From NCBI RefSeq assembly GCF_000426345.1, contig NZ_AUFE01000006.1:124001-188000 (forward strand): 64,000 nt of DNA, written 5' to 3'. The first letter of the stretch is position 1, and every line of letters begins with the position of its first letter. Made by a program: the position numbers and the translations under genes. Shown here one piece after another: positions 1 to 8,432 of this stretch. This stretch comes from Cupriavidus phytohabitans. GTDB lineage: Bacteria > Pseudomonadota > Gammaproteobacteria > Burkholderiales > Burkholderiaceae. The notes under the pieces are model-generated. The model did no database searches. It had not been told where the DNA came from and saw nothing but the letters and a program-made list of their open reading frames with translations.

Positions 1-132
1 GTTGACGACCACGAAGTTGTGGTCGATGCGCACGACTTCAGCGGAGATCACTTCGCCAGCCTTCATATTGGAGCGGGCGATCGATTCCTCGAACAGTGCG
101 GCAAAGGATTCGTTAGTTTGCAGGTCGGACAT
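1..132 (-). CDS. rpsA: 30S ribosomal protein S1, N-terminal fragment
   Basis: This is the first 44 codons of the S1 ribosomal protein, which binds mRNA on the 30S subunit and helps initiation on structured leaders. The gene starts with ATG at 130-132 and runs off the left edge of the window. The visible N-terminus (MSDLQTNESFAALFEESIAR, then a segment ending in HNFVVVN) matches the start of S1 and the first strand of its first S1/OB-fold repeat. It lies directly downstream of cmk on the same strand, the usual cmk-rpsA order in proteobacteria. Recognition rests on the N-terminus and the context only. Confidence 0.9.
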   Translation of the reverse strand, partial: MSDLQTNESFAALFEESIARSNMKAGEVISAEVVRIDHNFVVVN

Positions 133-302
133 AAACGTAAGGTGAAATCCGCAGTACGCTGGCCGGCGCGACTATCGCGCTCAGTCTGCCAGTGCAGCGG
201 GGTCAGGTTTCACAAAAGCCAGCGCCGGGCCGATCAGGCATGTCCGGGCTGGCGCCAGCCGGTGCGGGCGAGGTCCGTTCACTTGTCATGCGTCCGATGC
301 AT

Positions 303-971
303 TCATGCATCGGACCGCACAGCGGCAAACCACTCCAGCACCTGCGCCACTGCCTGATCCACCGTCATGTCGGAGGTATCGAGCAGCTTTGCATCCTCGG
401 CGGGACGCAGCGGTGCGGCCGCGCGGTTGCGATCCCGCGCGTCGCGCGCCTCGAGGTCACGCAAAAGGTCTTCGATATTAGCAGAAATTCCCTTATCAAT
501 CAATTGTTTATAGCGCCTGCGAGCACGCGCCTCGACACTTGCCGTCAGGAACACTTTCAGTTGGGCGTCCGGGAAGATCACGGTGCCCATGTCGCGGCCA
601 TCGGCGACCAGCCCGGGCAGCTTGCGGAAATCGCGCTGCAACTGGGTCAGCGCGTCGCGCACCGGCTGGTGCACGGCAATGGCCGAGGCGCGGTTGCCGA
701 TGGCCTCGGCCCGGATCGCCAGGCTGACTTCCTCGCCCTGCAGCCAGACCCGGTCAGGGCCGAACTTCACTTCGAGGCGGGAAGCGACCTTTGCAAGGGT
801 GTCCACGTCGGCCAGGTCAACGCCGGCGCGATCGCTTGCCAACGCCACCAGCCGGTACAGGGCCCCGCTGTCGAGCAGATGGAAGCCCACCGCATCGGCG
901 ACCTTGTGTGCAACCGTACCCTTGCCGGAAGCGGTCGGCCCGTCAATGGCGATGACGTTGACAATAGTCAT
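303..971 (-). CDS. cmk: Cytidylate kinase
   Basis: CMP/dCMP kinase (222 aa) transfers phosphate from ATP to CMP or dCMP in cytosolic pyrimidine nucleotide recycling. The N-terminus has the P-loop of the family, GPTASGKGT at about residues 11-19, followed by LLDSGALYR, which lies in the CMP-binding region. [13 protein letters not shown] in the middle and the RARRRYKQL lid-type arginines are also characteristic. The length matches the family. It lies between aroA and rpsA on the minus strand, the standard Burkholderiales arrangement. A Fur-box-like sequence lies about 40 bp upstream of the start, in the region shared with the divergent DUF2061 gene. Confidence 0.97.
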   Translation of the reverse strand: MTIVNVIAIDGPTASGKGTVAHKVADAVGFHLLDSGALYRLVALASDRAGVDLADVDTLAKVASRLEVKFGPDRVWLQGEEVSLAIRAEAIGNRASAIAVHQPVRDALTQLQRDFRKLPGLVADGRDMGTVIFPDAQLKVFLTASVEARARRRYKQLIDKGISANIEDLLRDLEARDARDRNRAAAPLRPAEDAKLLDTSDMTVDQAVAQVLEWFAAVRSDA

Positions 972-1012
972 TGGTTATGACACTCAAAGAAACGATTTAT
1001 TGTTAAGGCAAC

Positions 1013-1034
1013 TGAGAATCATTATTATTTGATT
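1013..1034. promoter_or_regulatory. Fur-box-like AT-rich site
   Basis: The sequence TGAGAATCATTATTATTTGA, in an otherwise GC-rich region, resembles the GATAATGATAATCATTATC family of Fur operators; the GAGAATCATTATTA core is the strongest part. It lies in the 124-bp gap between cmk (minus, start 971) and the DUF2061 gene (plus, start 1096), so it could affect either. This is a pattern match only. No ferric-uptake gene adjoins it. Confidence 0.4.
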
Positions 1035-1095
1035 CACGGTGCTTTGCCGCATTGCGGTGCGCACCCTCCAGTTTTCGATCGCGAGGCAATCTACC

Positions 1096-1332
1096 ATGGC
1101 AAAAACCCTGACGTTCGGCATCATGCACCTCGGCATCGCTTTCAGCGTGACGTATGCGCTGACCGGCAGCATTGCCATCAGCGGCGCCGTCACGTTCATC
1201 GAACCGGCCGTCAATACCGTGGCCCACTACTTCTTCGATCGCTACTGGGAACGGCGCGAGCGCCGCCATGCGGCCGCCGTCCCTGCAGCAACCAGCACCC
1301 CGGCAACGCCCGGAGATCTGGTCAGCGCGTAA
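1096..1332 (+). CDS. DUF2061 small membrane protein
   Basis: This 78-aa protein resembles the DUF2061 family of small predicted inner-membrane proteins of unknown role. The ATG at 1096 was chosen over the upstream in-frame ATG at 1039 because family members begin close to the [14 protein letters not shown] segment. Two hydrophobic stretches (about residues 5-22 and 24-40) are followed by [16 protein letters not shown], the recognisable family end, and a Pro/Ala-rich tail. It is transcribed opposite to its neighbours, and its last 11 bp overlap the 3' end of aroA tail to tail. A Fur-like site lies about 60 bp upstream. Confidence 0.8.
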   Translation: MAKTLTFGIMHLGIAFSVTYALTGSIAISGAVTFIEPAVNTVAHYFFDRYWERRERRHAAAVPAATSTPATPGDLVSA

Positions 1333-2626
1333 CGCCGGCAAAGACGCTGAAGTAGTCCGGGAACGTCTTTGCCACGCAGCCTGGGTCGTTGATCCGCACT
1401 GGCAGCGGTCCGAATGCGGCCAGCGAGAAACACATCGCCATGCGATGGTCATCATAGGTGCCAATGCCGTCGGCCGGGGTCTGCCAGGCGGGCGGCGGCG
1501 TCACACGCAGATAGTCCGCCCCTTCTTCCACGACTGCGCCCAGCTTGCGCAGTTCCGTTGCCATCGCGGCGATCCGGTCGGTTTCCTTGACGCGCCAGCT
1601 GGCGATATTGGTCAGTGTCGTGGTGCCTTCGGCAAACAGCGCCGCCACCGCCAGCGTCATTGCCGCATCCGGGATGTGGTTGCAGTCCAGCTCGATGCCG
1701 TGCAGGCGGCCGTCTTCGCGTTCCGTACCGCGCACTTCGATCCAGTTGTCGCCGGCCATGATGTTAGCGCCCATGCGGTTGAGCGCATCGGCAAAGCGCA
1801 CGTCGCCCTGGATGCTGGACATGCCCACGCCCTCCACCCGCACCGGCCCGCCGCCGATTGCGCCGGCCGCCAGGAAATACGATGCCGAGGAGGCATCGCC
1901 CTCCACATAAATCTCGCCGGGCGACATGTAGGCCGCGCCCGCCGGTAGCACGAAGCGCTCCCAGCCCTGCCGCTCGACCTGGATGCCGAAGCGCGCCAGC
2001 AGGTTCAGCGTGATCTCGATATAGGGCTTGGAGATCAGCTCGCCCACCACCTCGATCTCGATCCGGCCGCTGTTGCTTTGCGCCATCGGAAGGCTCATCA
2101 GCAACGCGGTCAGGAACTGGCTCGACACATCGCCGCGCACGCGGATCGGCGCGTCGATGCGGATGCCGGCCGGCTGGATATGCAGCGGCGGGAAGCCTTC
2201 GTTGCCGAGGTAGTCGATCACCGCGCCGATCTGGCGGAGGCCGTCGACCAGGTCGCCGATCGGGCGCTCGTGCATGCGCGGCACGCCCGACAGCTTGTAG
2301 CTGCCTCCCTGCAGCGCCAGCGCTGCCGTCAGCGGGCGGATCGCCGTGCCGGCATTGCCCATGAACAGCTCGGCCGATTTGTTCGGGAAGTTCCCGCCGG
2401 CGCCGGTGACGATGTAGTCGGCGCCGTCCTGCCGCCATACCACGCCCAGCGTGCGCAGCGCCTGCAGCATCACGCGGGTGTCGTCGGAATCGAGCAGGTC
2501 GCGCACGCGGGTTTCGCCGCTGGCCAGCGCGGCCAGCAGCAGCACGCGGTTGGAGATGCTCTTCGAGCCCGGCAGCCGCACGGTGCCGGTGGCGCGGGTC
2601 AGGGGGCCTAGCGTCAGGTGTTCCAT
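1322..2626 (-). CDS. aroA: 3-phosphoshikimate 1-carboxyvinyltransferase (EPSP synthase)
   Basis: EPSP synthase (434 aa) joins phosphoenolpyruvate to shikimate-3-phosphate in the sixth step of the shikimate pathway. The start at 2626 gives MEHLTLGPL, the usual beginning; an in-frame ATG 36 bp upstream is less likely. Signature motifs are visible: [10 protein letters not shown] near residues 18-27 (shikimate-phosphate binding), [14 protein letters not shown] near residue 95 (PEP binding), and a C-terminal [10 protein letters not shown] segment. It sits between tyrA and cmk in a co-directional aromatic biosynthesis run. Its 3' end overlaps the opposing DUF2061 gene by 11 bp. Confidence 0.97.
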   Translation of the reverse strand: MEHLTLGPLTRATGTVRLPGSKSISNRVLLLAALASGETRVRDLLDSDDTRVMLQALRTLGVVWRQDGADYIVTGAGGNFPNKSAELFMGNAGTAIRPLTAALALQGGSYKLSGVPRMHERPIGDLVDGLRQIGAVIDYLGNEGFPPLHIQPAGIRIDAPIRVRGDVSSQFLTALLMSLPMAQSNSGRIEIEVVGELISKPYIEITLNLLARFGIQVERQGWERFVLPAGAAYMSPGEIYVEGDASSASYFLAAGAIGGGPVRVEGVGMSSIQGDVRFADALNRMGANIMAGDNWIEVRGTEREDGRLHGIELDCNHIPDAAMTLAVAALFAEGTTTLTNIASWRVKETDRIAAMATELRKLGAVVEEGADYLRVTPPPAWQTPADGIGTYDDHRMAMCFSLAAFGPLPVRINDPGCVAKTFPDYFSVFAGVTR

Positions 2627-2731
2627 GGTCTCGGAGGGCGCCGGGGCGCCGCGGTAAGGCAAATTCAGCGATTCAGTCGCGGCGCGGCAGCGTGCCGCGC
2701 CCGCGCTGTCTTGTGGTTCGATACTACGGTT

Positions 2732-3631
2732 CTACGGTTCGATATGGTTGTTGCCCGCGGCGCGTTCTGCGCCCCAGGCCAGCCGGGTCTTGCTGGCGCG
2801 CGTGAAGATGCGTTCGAGCGCGTCGCCGTCGCCCTTCTCGATCTGTGTCTTCAGGTGCGCGAGCACCGACTGGTAGGTATTGAGTTCGCGCAACAACGCA
2901 TCACGGTTGGCCACGCAGATGTCGCGCCACATTTCCGGCGACGACGCCGCGATGCGCGTGAAATCGCGAAAGCCGCCACCGGCGAAATCCAGTTTCAACT
3001 CGGCGTCTTCGGCATTGGCCACCTGCGCCACCAGCGCGTACGACAGCACGTGCGGCAAGTGGCTGACCGACGCGAACACCGCGTCGTGCTGCACCGCCGA
3101 CATCACGTGGCATTGCGCGCCGGCGCTTTCCCACATCGCGCGGACGGCAGCGACATCATCGCGAGAATTCTCCTGCAATGGGCACAGCACGGTTTTCTTG
3201 CCGACGTAGAGGTCGGGGAGCGCCGCTTCCACGCCGTTGAGTTCGCGCCCGGCGATGGGGTGTGCCGGCACGAACTGCGCGGCCTTGTCGCCAAGCGCGG
3301 TCTTGGCCGCCATGATCACGTCGGACTTGGTGCTGCCCGCGTCGGTGACGATGGTGCCGGGCTGCAGGTGCGGCTCGAGCGCATGCAGCAGTGCGAAATT
3401 CTGCGCCACTGGCGTGCACAGCACGATCACGCTGGCGCCACGAGCAGCATCGGCCAGCGTCGCCGCTTCGTCGATCACGCCAAGGTCCAGCGCCTTCTGC
3501 AACGACGCGGGCGACCGGCCCACGCCGACCACCGTGCCCGCCACGCCGGCGCGCTTGAGCGCCAGCGCGAGCGAGCCGCCGATCAGGCCGACGCCGACAA
3601 TGACAACACGGGAAAAATGCAAAGCACTCAC
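2732..3631 (-). CDS. tyrA: Prephenate dehydrogenase
   Basis: NAD(P)-dependent prephenate dehydrogenase (299 aa) converts prephenate to 4-hydroxyphenylpyruvate in tyrosine synthesis. The N-terminal Rossmann motif GVGLIGGS lies at residues 13-20. HPIAGRELNGVEAA and the SHLPHVLSYAL segment are typical of the prephenate dehydrogenase fold. I prefer the GTG at 3629-3631 because it puts the Rossmann strand about 8 residues from the start; the ATG at 3679 would add 16 atypical residues. There is no fused chorismate mutase domain, which is instead fused to the dehydratase PheA. The 266-bp palindromic element lies between this gene and hisC upstream, so promoter or mRNA structure effects on tyrA are possible. 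Confidence 0.93.
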   Translation of the reverse strand: MSALHFSRVVIVGVGLIGGSLALALKRAGVAGTVVGVGRSPASLQKALDLGVIDEAATLADAARGASVIVLCTPVAQNFALLHALEPHLQPGTIVTDAGSTKSDVIMAAKTALGDKAAQFVPAHPIAGRELNGVEAALPDLYVGKKTVLCPLQENSRDDVAAVRAMWESAGAQCHVMSAVQHDAVFASVSHLPHVLSYALVAQVANAEDAELKLDFAGGGFRDFTRIAASSPEMWRDICVANRDALLRELNTYQSVLAHLKTQIEKGDGDALERIFTRASKTRLAWGAERAAGNNHIEP

Positions 3632-3740
3632 GATTTCAGGCCCGACGGGCAGTGGCTCGGCCGGGCCGAGCGATAGCAAAAAGGCACGGCGCCGGGCACA
3701 CCGGCCCGGCGCGAAACGCCGCGATTGTAGCGGGGCTCAA

Positions 3741-4006
3741 GAACCCGTTTCATAATGAAAAAGAGGCGCGAAGGCTGCTGCCGGGCCGCAGGGCTAGGCG
3801 TGGCCGACGCGGCGTGGTTATTCCACGCAAGGAGGCCACAACAACGCCATGCGGCCCGGCAGCAGCCTTCCCTTCGGGTTCAGGCCAGGCGCGGCGCATG
3901 CGTTGTTGCGGGCCTTGACCTTGGAATAACCAAGGCCGGCGGCCCACGCCTAGCCTGCGCCGCGCCTGGCCTGAACGCGTCCCCTTTTTCATTATGAAAC
4001 GGGTTC
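3741..4006. repeat. 266-bp element of interleaved inverted repeats
   Basis: A perfect 23-bp terminal inverted repeat (3741-3763 with 3984-4006) encloses further inverted repeats. B is 20 bp perfect (3771-3790 with 3850-3869). F is 19 bp perfect (3879-3897 with 3957-3975). C is 12 bp (3792-3803 with 3944-3955), D is 10 bp (3816-3825 with 3922-3931), and E is 9 bp (3839-3847 with 3900-3908). The order is A B C D E B' F E' D' C' F' A'. The loop of hairpin B therefore carries C-D-E, and the loop of hairpin F carries their complements. The last base of A' is the third base of the hisC stop codon. Short open frames inside on both strands look like by-products. No transposase and no clear target-site duplication are seen. 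It may be a MITE-like or structured-RNA repeat; the function is unknown. Confidence 0.9.
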
Positions 4007-5133
4007 TAAGCCAGCGCCCGCTCCAGTGCCGCAATGAAGGCAGCGTTTTCCTCGGGCAGGCCGATGGTCACGCGCAGCCAGCGCGGCAGGTTGTAGTTAC
4101 CCACCGGGCGCACGATCACGCCCTGCTTCAGCAAGGCCAGGTTGACGCGCGCACCGGCACCGTCGTCATCGCCGACGCGGACCAGCACGAAGTTGCCCGA
4201 CGATGGCACGTATTCCAGCCCGAGACGATCGCAGGCCTCGACCAGCTGCGCCTTGCCCGCGCGGTTCAGCTCCGCGCTGCGGCGCAGGAACTCGGCATCG
4301 CCCAGCGCGGCAATCGCCGCTGCCTGCGCCACGCTGTTGACATTGAACGGCTGGCGGATGCGGTTGAGCAGATCGGTCAATGCCGGCTGCGCCACCGCAT
4401 AGCCGATGCGCAGTCCCGCCAGGCCATACGCCTTGGAGAAGGTGCGCGAGACCATCAGGTTGGGATAGCGGCGCACCCACTCGATCGAATCGTATTGCTG
4501 ATCGGCATCCAGGTATTCGTTGTAGGCCTCGTCCAGCACGACCACCACGTTTGGAGGCACCACCCGCAGGAAGGCTTCGATCTGCGCAGCCGGCAGGAAG
4601 GTGCCGGTGGGGTTGTTGGGGTTGGCGATAAAGACCAGCCGCGTATCCGGCGCGATCGCAGCACCCATGGCATCGAGATCGTGGCCATAGGCGCGCGCAG
4701 GGACTTCAATGGCCCGTGCGCCGATCTCCTGTGTCGCCAGCGCATAGACCGCGAACGAGTACTCGGCATAGACGATCGACTGGCCGGGCTCGACCAGCGC
4801 ATGCGCCGCCAGCTCCAGAATATCGTTGCTGCCGTTGCCGAGCGTGAGCCAGTCGTCCGGCACGCCGAAACGCGCCGACAACGCGGCCTTCAGCGCAAAG
4901 CAGTTCGAATCGGGGTAGCGTCCCAGCTCAGCCACAGCGGCAGCGACGGCGCGCTGCGCGGAGGCCGGCATGCCCAGCGGGTTCTCGTTGGAGGCAAGCT
5001 TGATAATGCCGGCCTCGTCCAGCCCGAACTCGCGCGCGACTTCCGAAATCGGCTTGCCGGCCACATACGGCGAGATCGCCCGCACATAGTCCGGCCCGAA
5101 CACCGTGCCGCCCTGCTTACCCTGCTCCGCCAT
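4006..5133 (-). CDS. hisC: Histidinol-phosphate aminotransferase
   Basis: This PLP-dependent class I/II aminotransferase (375 aa) converts imidazole-acetol phosphate to histidinol phosphate. In this aromatic cluster it may also transaminate aromatic keto acids. Family motifs: NPNNPTG at residues 171-177, DEAY at 201-204, and SKAYGLAGLRIGY with the probable PLP lysine at 234. The PhhA/HisC-type N-terminus PYVAGKPISEVAREFG is present. It is spaced 42 bp from pheA and is probably cotranscribed. It is likely a second hisC copy (hisC2), because the main his operon is not here. Its TAG stop abuts the palindromic element at 3741-4006. Confidence 0.93.
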   Translation of the reverse strand: MAEQGKQGGTVFGPDYVRAISPYVAGKPISEVAREFGLDEAGIIKLASNENPLGMPASAQRAVAAAVAELGRYPDSNCFALKAALSARFGVPDDWLTLGNGSNDILELAAHALVEPGQSIVYAEYSFAVYALATQEIGARAIEVPARAYGHDLDAMGAAIAPDTRLVFIANPNNPTGTFLPAAQIEAFLRVVPPNVVVVLDEAYNEYLDADQQYDSIEWVRRYPNLMVSRTFSKAYGLAGLRIGYAVAQPALTDLLNRIRQPFNVNSVAQAAAIAALGDAEFLRRSAELNRAGKAQLVEACDRLGLEYVPSSGNFVLVRVGDDDGAGARVNLALLKQGVIVRPVGNYNLPRWLRVTIGLPEENAAFIAALERALA

Positions 5134-5159
5134 CTCGTCTCCTTGCTACGGTTGCGCTG

Positions 5160-5185
5160 ACCTTACTTGTTCACCTTACTTGCTC
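5160..5185. repeat. 13-bp tandem duplication at the pheA stop codon
   Basis: ACCTTACTTG(T/C)TC occurs twice in tandem (5160-5172, 5173-5185; 12 of 13 positions identical). Read on the minus strand, each copy carries AAGTAAGG. The second copy contains the real pheA stop (TAA, 5176-5178); the first puts another TAA 13 bp downstream in a shifted frame. Confidence 0.8.
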
Positions 5186-6324
5186 GACGGATACGAGCCC
5201 AGCACCTTCAGATAGGCCGCGTTGCGGCGCAGTTCGTCGATGGCACGCGCCACCGCCGGCTCATTTTGGTGCCCTTCGACGTCGACGTAGAAGTAGTACT
5301 CCCAGGCACCGCTGCGCGCCGGACGCGATTCGAAGCGGCACATCGACACGCCGTTCTCGGCCAGCGGCGCGAGCAGCTGGTACACCGCGCCGGCCTTGTT
5401 CGGCACCGACAGGATCAATGAGGTCTGGTCGCTGCCCGATGGCTCGGTCTCGTAGCGGCCGATCACGGCAAAACGCGTGCGGTTGTGCGGATCGTCCTGG
5501 ATATGCGTGCGCACCAGGTGCAGGTGGTAGCGGTTGGCGGCGGATTCGCCGGCGATCGCCGCGACGGTCGGATCCTCGCTGGCCATGCGCGCCGCTTCGG
5601 CATTGCTCGATACCGCCTGGCGCTCCAGGTGCGGATAGTTGGCGGTCAGCCAGTGCTGGCACTGCGCCAGCGCCTGCGCGTGCGCGCGCACCACGGTCAC
5701 GCCCTTCATGTCGGGCGTGGATGCCATCAGGTTGTGGTGAACCTTCAGCGCGATCTCGCCGCTGATCTTCAGCGACGTCTGCAGGAACAGATCGAGCGTG
5801 CGCGACACGGCGCCCTCGGTCGAATTTTCCACCGGCACCACGCCGTACTCGACAGTACCCGCCTCCACCGCGCGGAACACTTCGTCGATGCTGGGGCAAG
5901 GCACGCCGCTCACTTCATGGCCGAAGTGCGCAAACAGCGCCTGCTCGGAGAAGGTGCCGGCCGGGCCCAGGAAAGCGACCTCCAGCGGCTTCTCCAGCCC
6001 GCGGCAGGCGGACATCACCTCGCGCCAGATCGCTGCCACGCTCTCGCCCAGCAGCGGACCCGGGTTGGCGCCCTGCACCTTGCGGATGACCTGAAGTTCG
6101 CGCTCGGGGCGGAACACCGGCGCGCCATACTTTTTCTTGACCTCGCCGACCTCGAGCGCGAGCCTGGCGCGCTGGTTCAGCATGGCCAGCAGTTCGCGGT
6201 CCACCGTGTCGATCTGCTCGCGCAGCGGCGCCAGCTCGACCGACAGGTTGCGTTCGGCCTCGCTCTGGTGATTGCCGTTGGGCTGCGTCTCCTCGTGCGC
6301 AGGGGTGCTGTCTTGACTTGTCAT
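5176..6324 (-). CDS. pheA: Bifunctional chorismate mutase/prephenate dehydratase (P-protein)
   Basis: This cytosolic P-protein (382 aa) rearranges chorismate to prephenate and then dehydrates it to phenylpyruvate for phenylalanine synthesis. The start at 6324 gives MTSQDSTPAHEE. The chorismate mutase domain covers about residues 25-110 (LREQIDTVDRELLAMLNQRA and the VGEVKKKYGAPVF helix). The dehydratase follows from about 115 (FLGPAGTFSEQA, PVENSTEGAV, and the catalytic TRF motif within HNRTRFAVIG). The C-terminal ACT domain (about 300-375) includes ESRP, which normally binds phenylalanine, so allosteric feedback is expected. It is preceded by serC and followed by hisC. Confidence 0.97.
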   Translation of the reverse strand: MTSQDSTPAHEETQPNGNHQSEAERNLSVELAPLREQIDTVDRELLAMLNQRARLALEVGEVKKKYGAPVFRPERELQVIRKVQGANPGPLLGESVAAIWREVMSACRGLEKPLEVAFLGPAGTFSEQALFAHFGHEVSGVPCPSIDEVFRAVEAGTVEYGVVPVENSTEGAVSRTLDLFLQTSLKISGEIALKVHHNLMASTPDMKGVTVVRAHAQALAQCQHWLTANYPHLERQAVSSNAEAARMASEDPTVAAIAGESAANRYHLHLVRTHIQDDPHNRTRFAVIGRYETEPSGSDQTSLILSVPNKAGAVYQLLAPLAENGVSMCRFESRPARSGAWEYYFYVDVEGHQNEPAVARAIDELRRNAAYLKVLGSYPSSK

Positions 6325-6427
6325 TGTATGAATCCGGTGGGCCGCCGGGGCGCGGCGGCCGGGGAAAAACCTGTCCGCGACAGCCGCCGCGCGCAATGGC
6401 GCGCAGGCTGTGTCGCAGCTACGCACC

Positions 6428-7585
6428 TCAGGCCGAGGTGCGTTCGAACTCGCGCATGAAATCGATCAGCGCCGTCACGCCTTCCAGCGGCATCGCGTTG
6501 TAGATGCTGGCGCGCATGCCGCCCACGGTCTTGTGTCCCTTGAGCTGTACCAGGCCATTGGCGCGTGCCTGCGCCAGGAAAGCATCGTTGCGCGATTCGT
6601 CGCCGAGGAAGAACGGCACGTTCATGCGCGAACGGCAGCTCGGATCGATCTCGTTGCGGTAGAAGTCGCTCTGGTCCAGAAAATCGTACAGCGCGGTAGC
6701 CTTGGCGATGTTGCGCTGCTCGATTGCCGGAACGCCGCCCTGGCGCTTGAGCCATTTGAAGACCAGCCCGGCGATGTAGATGGCGTAAGTTGGCGGCGTG
6801 TTGTACATCGAGTTGTGCTCCGCCACCTGGCGCCAGTTGAATGCCGACGGGCACAGCGGATGCGCATGGCCAAGCAGGTCCTCGCGCACGATCACGATGG
6901 TGACCCCGGCCGGGCCGATGTTCTTCTGCGCGCCGCCGTAGACCACCTGCACGCGCGACCAGTCGATCGGGCGCGACAGGATATGGCTGGAGGCATCGGC
7001 CACCACCACGCGCTTGCCCTTGACCTGGCCGATATCGGGAATGTCCTGGAACTCCACGCCAACGATGGTCTCGTTGGTGCACAGGTGCACGTACGCGGCG
7101 TCATCCGACAGCTTCCAGTCGGCAACAGCGGGAATTCGGTGGAATTTTTCCGCCTCGTTGGACGCGGCGATATTGACCGCGCCGAAGCGGCGCGCTTCCT
7201 GCTCGGTCTTGATCGACCAGGTGCCGGTGACGACGAAATCGGCCTTGGGCTGCTCTGCATTGCGCAGCCGCATCAGGTTCAGCGGCACGATGCCGTTTTC
7301 GCCGATGGCCCCGCCCTGCAGGAACAGCACGCGGAAATTGTCGGGGATATGCAGCAGCTCGCGCAGATCGGCGATGGCCTCGTTGTGGATGCCCTCGAAC
7401 TCACGGCTGCGATGGCTCATTTCCATCACGGAAACCCCCGTCCCGCGCCATGACAGCATTTCCTCGGCAGCCTGCTGCAGCACTTCGGCCGGCAACATGG
7501 CCGGGCCCGGGGAGAAGTTGTAGACGCGTTCGGCCAATGCACGCTGCATCATGCCGGCAAGTGCGGGATTCTGGGGATCGTTCAT
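6428..7585 (-). CDS. serC: Phosphoserine aminotransferase
   Basis: This PLP enzyme (385 aa) converts 3-phosphohydroxypyruvate to phosphoserine in serine synthesis; it can also act in the pyridoxine pathway. The start at 7585 gives [21 protein letters not shown] (about residues 21-32) and [13 protein letters not shown] are typical of SerC. The PLP lysine lies in [12 protein letters not shown] at about residue 221. [16 protein letters not shown] and a [12 protein letters not shown] segment near the C-terminus complete the match. It is the first gene of the serC-pheA-hisC-tyrA-aroA-cmk run, downstream of gyrA and the DUF2059 gene. Confidence 0.97.
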   Translation of the reverse strand: MNDPQNPALAGMMQRALAERVYNFSPGPAMLPAEVLQQAAEEMLSWRGTGVSVMEMSHRSREFEGIHNEAIADLRELLHIPDNFRVLFLQGGAIGENGIVPLNLMRLRNAEQPKADFVVTGTWSIKTEQEARRFGAVNIAASNEAEKFHRIPAVADWKLSDDAAYVHLCTNETIVGVEFQDIPDIGQVKGKRVVVADASSHILSRPIDWSRVQVVYGGAQKNIGPAGVTIVIVREDLLGHAHPLCPSAFNWRQVAEHNSMYNTPPTYAIYIAGLVFKWLKRQGGVPAIEQRNIAKATALYDFLDQSDFYRNEIDPSCRSRMNVPFFLGDESRNDAFLAQARANGLVQLKGHKTVGGMRASIYNAMPLEGVTALIDFMREFERTSA

Positions 7586-7755
7586 GAGACGGGAAAAGGA
7601 AAAATGGCTGCCGGAGTTACCCAAGCAGCCATTATCCCTCAAACCTGCGCCCGGTTGGGCGCCCGGGGCCGGACCCCGGCGCCGCACCGGCCCGCGCGAG
7701 GCGGCCAGAACGGCGCACTGCGGCGCATTGCCTCAGTCCGGCCCGGCGGCGAAGA

Positions 7756-8319
7756 TCACTTCGACGCGGCGGTGATTTCCTTCTCGGCGGCGTCGCGCAT
7801 CGACTTGCCGACCTGCGGGCCGTACTTCTGCATCATCGAGCCCCAGATCTCCTGGGTCGCCTTGCCCTGGTTGGCCATGAACTTCTGGCCGGTCGGCGAC
7901 TTCAGGAACGTGGTCAGGTCCTTCAGTTCCTGCGTGGAGTAGTACTTGCCGAAGGCGTCATAGTGGGCCTGGATGGCATCCTTGCGGAAACCGTCGGTAT
8001 TGAATGCCGTGCCGGCGCCATCGACCATGCGCTGGACCGCGCCGTTCTTCTTCAGCTTTTCAACCGCGGCCTGCTTCTGCTTGTCGCTCAGGGTCTTGTT
8101 CTCGACCAGAACCTGCTCCAGCACCAGCGGGGCTTCCTGCTTGGCACCTTGCTGCCAGTTTTCTGCCTGGCCCTTGACGGCCTGGTCAGCCTGCATGACG
8201 GAAAGCAGTTCCTTGATGGCTGCCGTCTTTTCCGCGTCCTGTGCATGGGCATGCTGCGCCACCATGAAGGTCGGAACGAAAGCGGCCAGAACAGCGATAC
8301 GTCGATAGGTTTTGAGCAT
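7756..8319 (-). CDS. Exported DUF2059 domain protein
   Basis: This 187-aa protein has a clear Sec signal peptide (about residues 1-26, ending AQHAHA) and a mature part resembling DUF2059, a small helical periplasmic family of unknown function. The family-type C-terminal segment is visible around AFGKYYSTQELKDLTTFL and SPTGQKFMA. It lies between gyrA and serC with 114 and 170 bp of intergenic DNA and probably has its own promoter. No catalytic motif is apparent. Confidence 0.8.
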   Translation of the reverse strand: MLKTYRRIAVLAAFVPTFMVAQHAHAQDAEKTAAIKELLSVMQADQAVKGQAENWQQGAKQEAPLVLEQVLVENKTLSDKQKQAAVEKLKKNGAVQRMVDGAGTAFNTDGFRKDAIQAHYDAFGKYYSTQELKDLTTFLKSPTGQKFMANQGKATQEIWGSMMQKYGPQVGKSMRDAAEKEITAASK

Positions 8320-8432
8320 TGTGACTCCCTGGTAAATACGTCCGTTTTAGTCCGGACAGCCGCAAGTCGAGTTCCGGCTGACGTCCTGTTGTTGCAACAA
8401 TTTACGTTTTAACGCGTGGTGGGGCCATTTGG

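Noticed and set aside
3750-4034. Small open frames on both strands within the palindromic element
   Set aside because: They read through the inverted repeats, have no ribosome site that stands out, and Arg/Gly-rich products arise from the repeats themselves. I treat the region as non-coding, though repeats elsewhere may have been annotated as small proteins.
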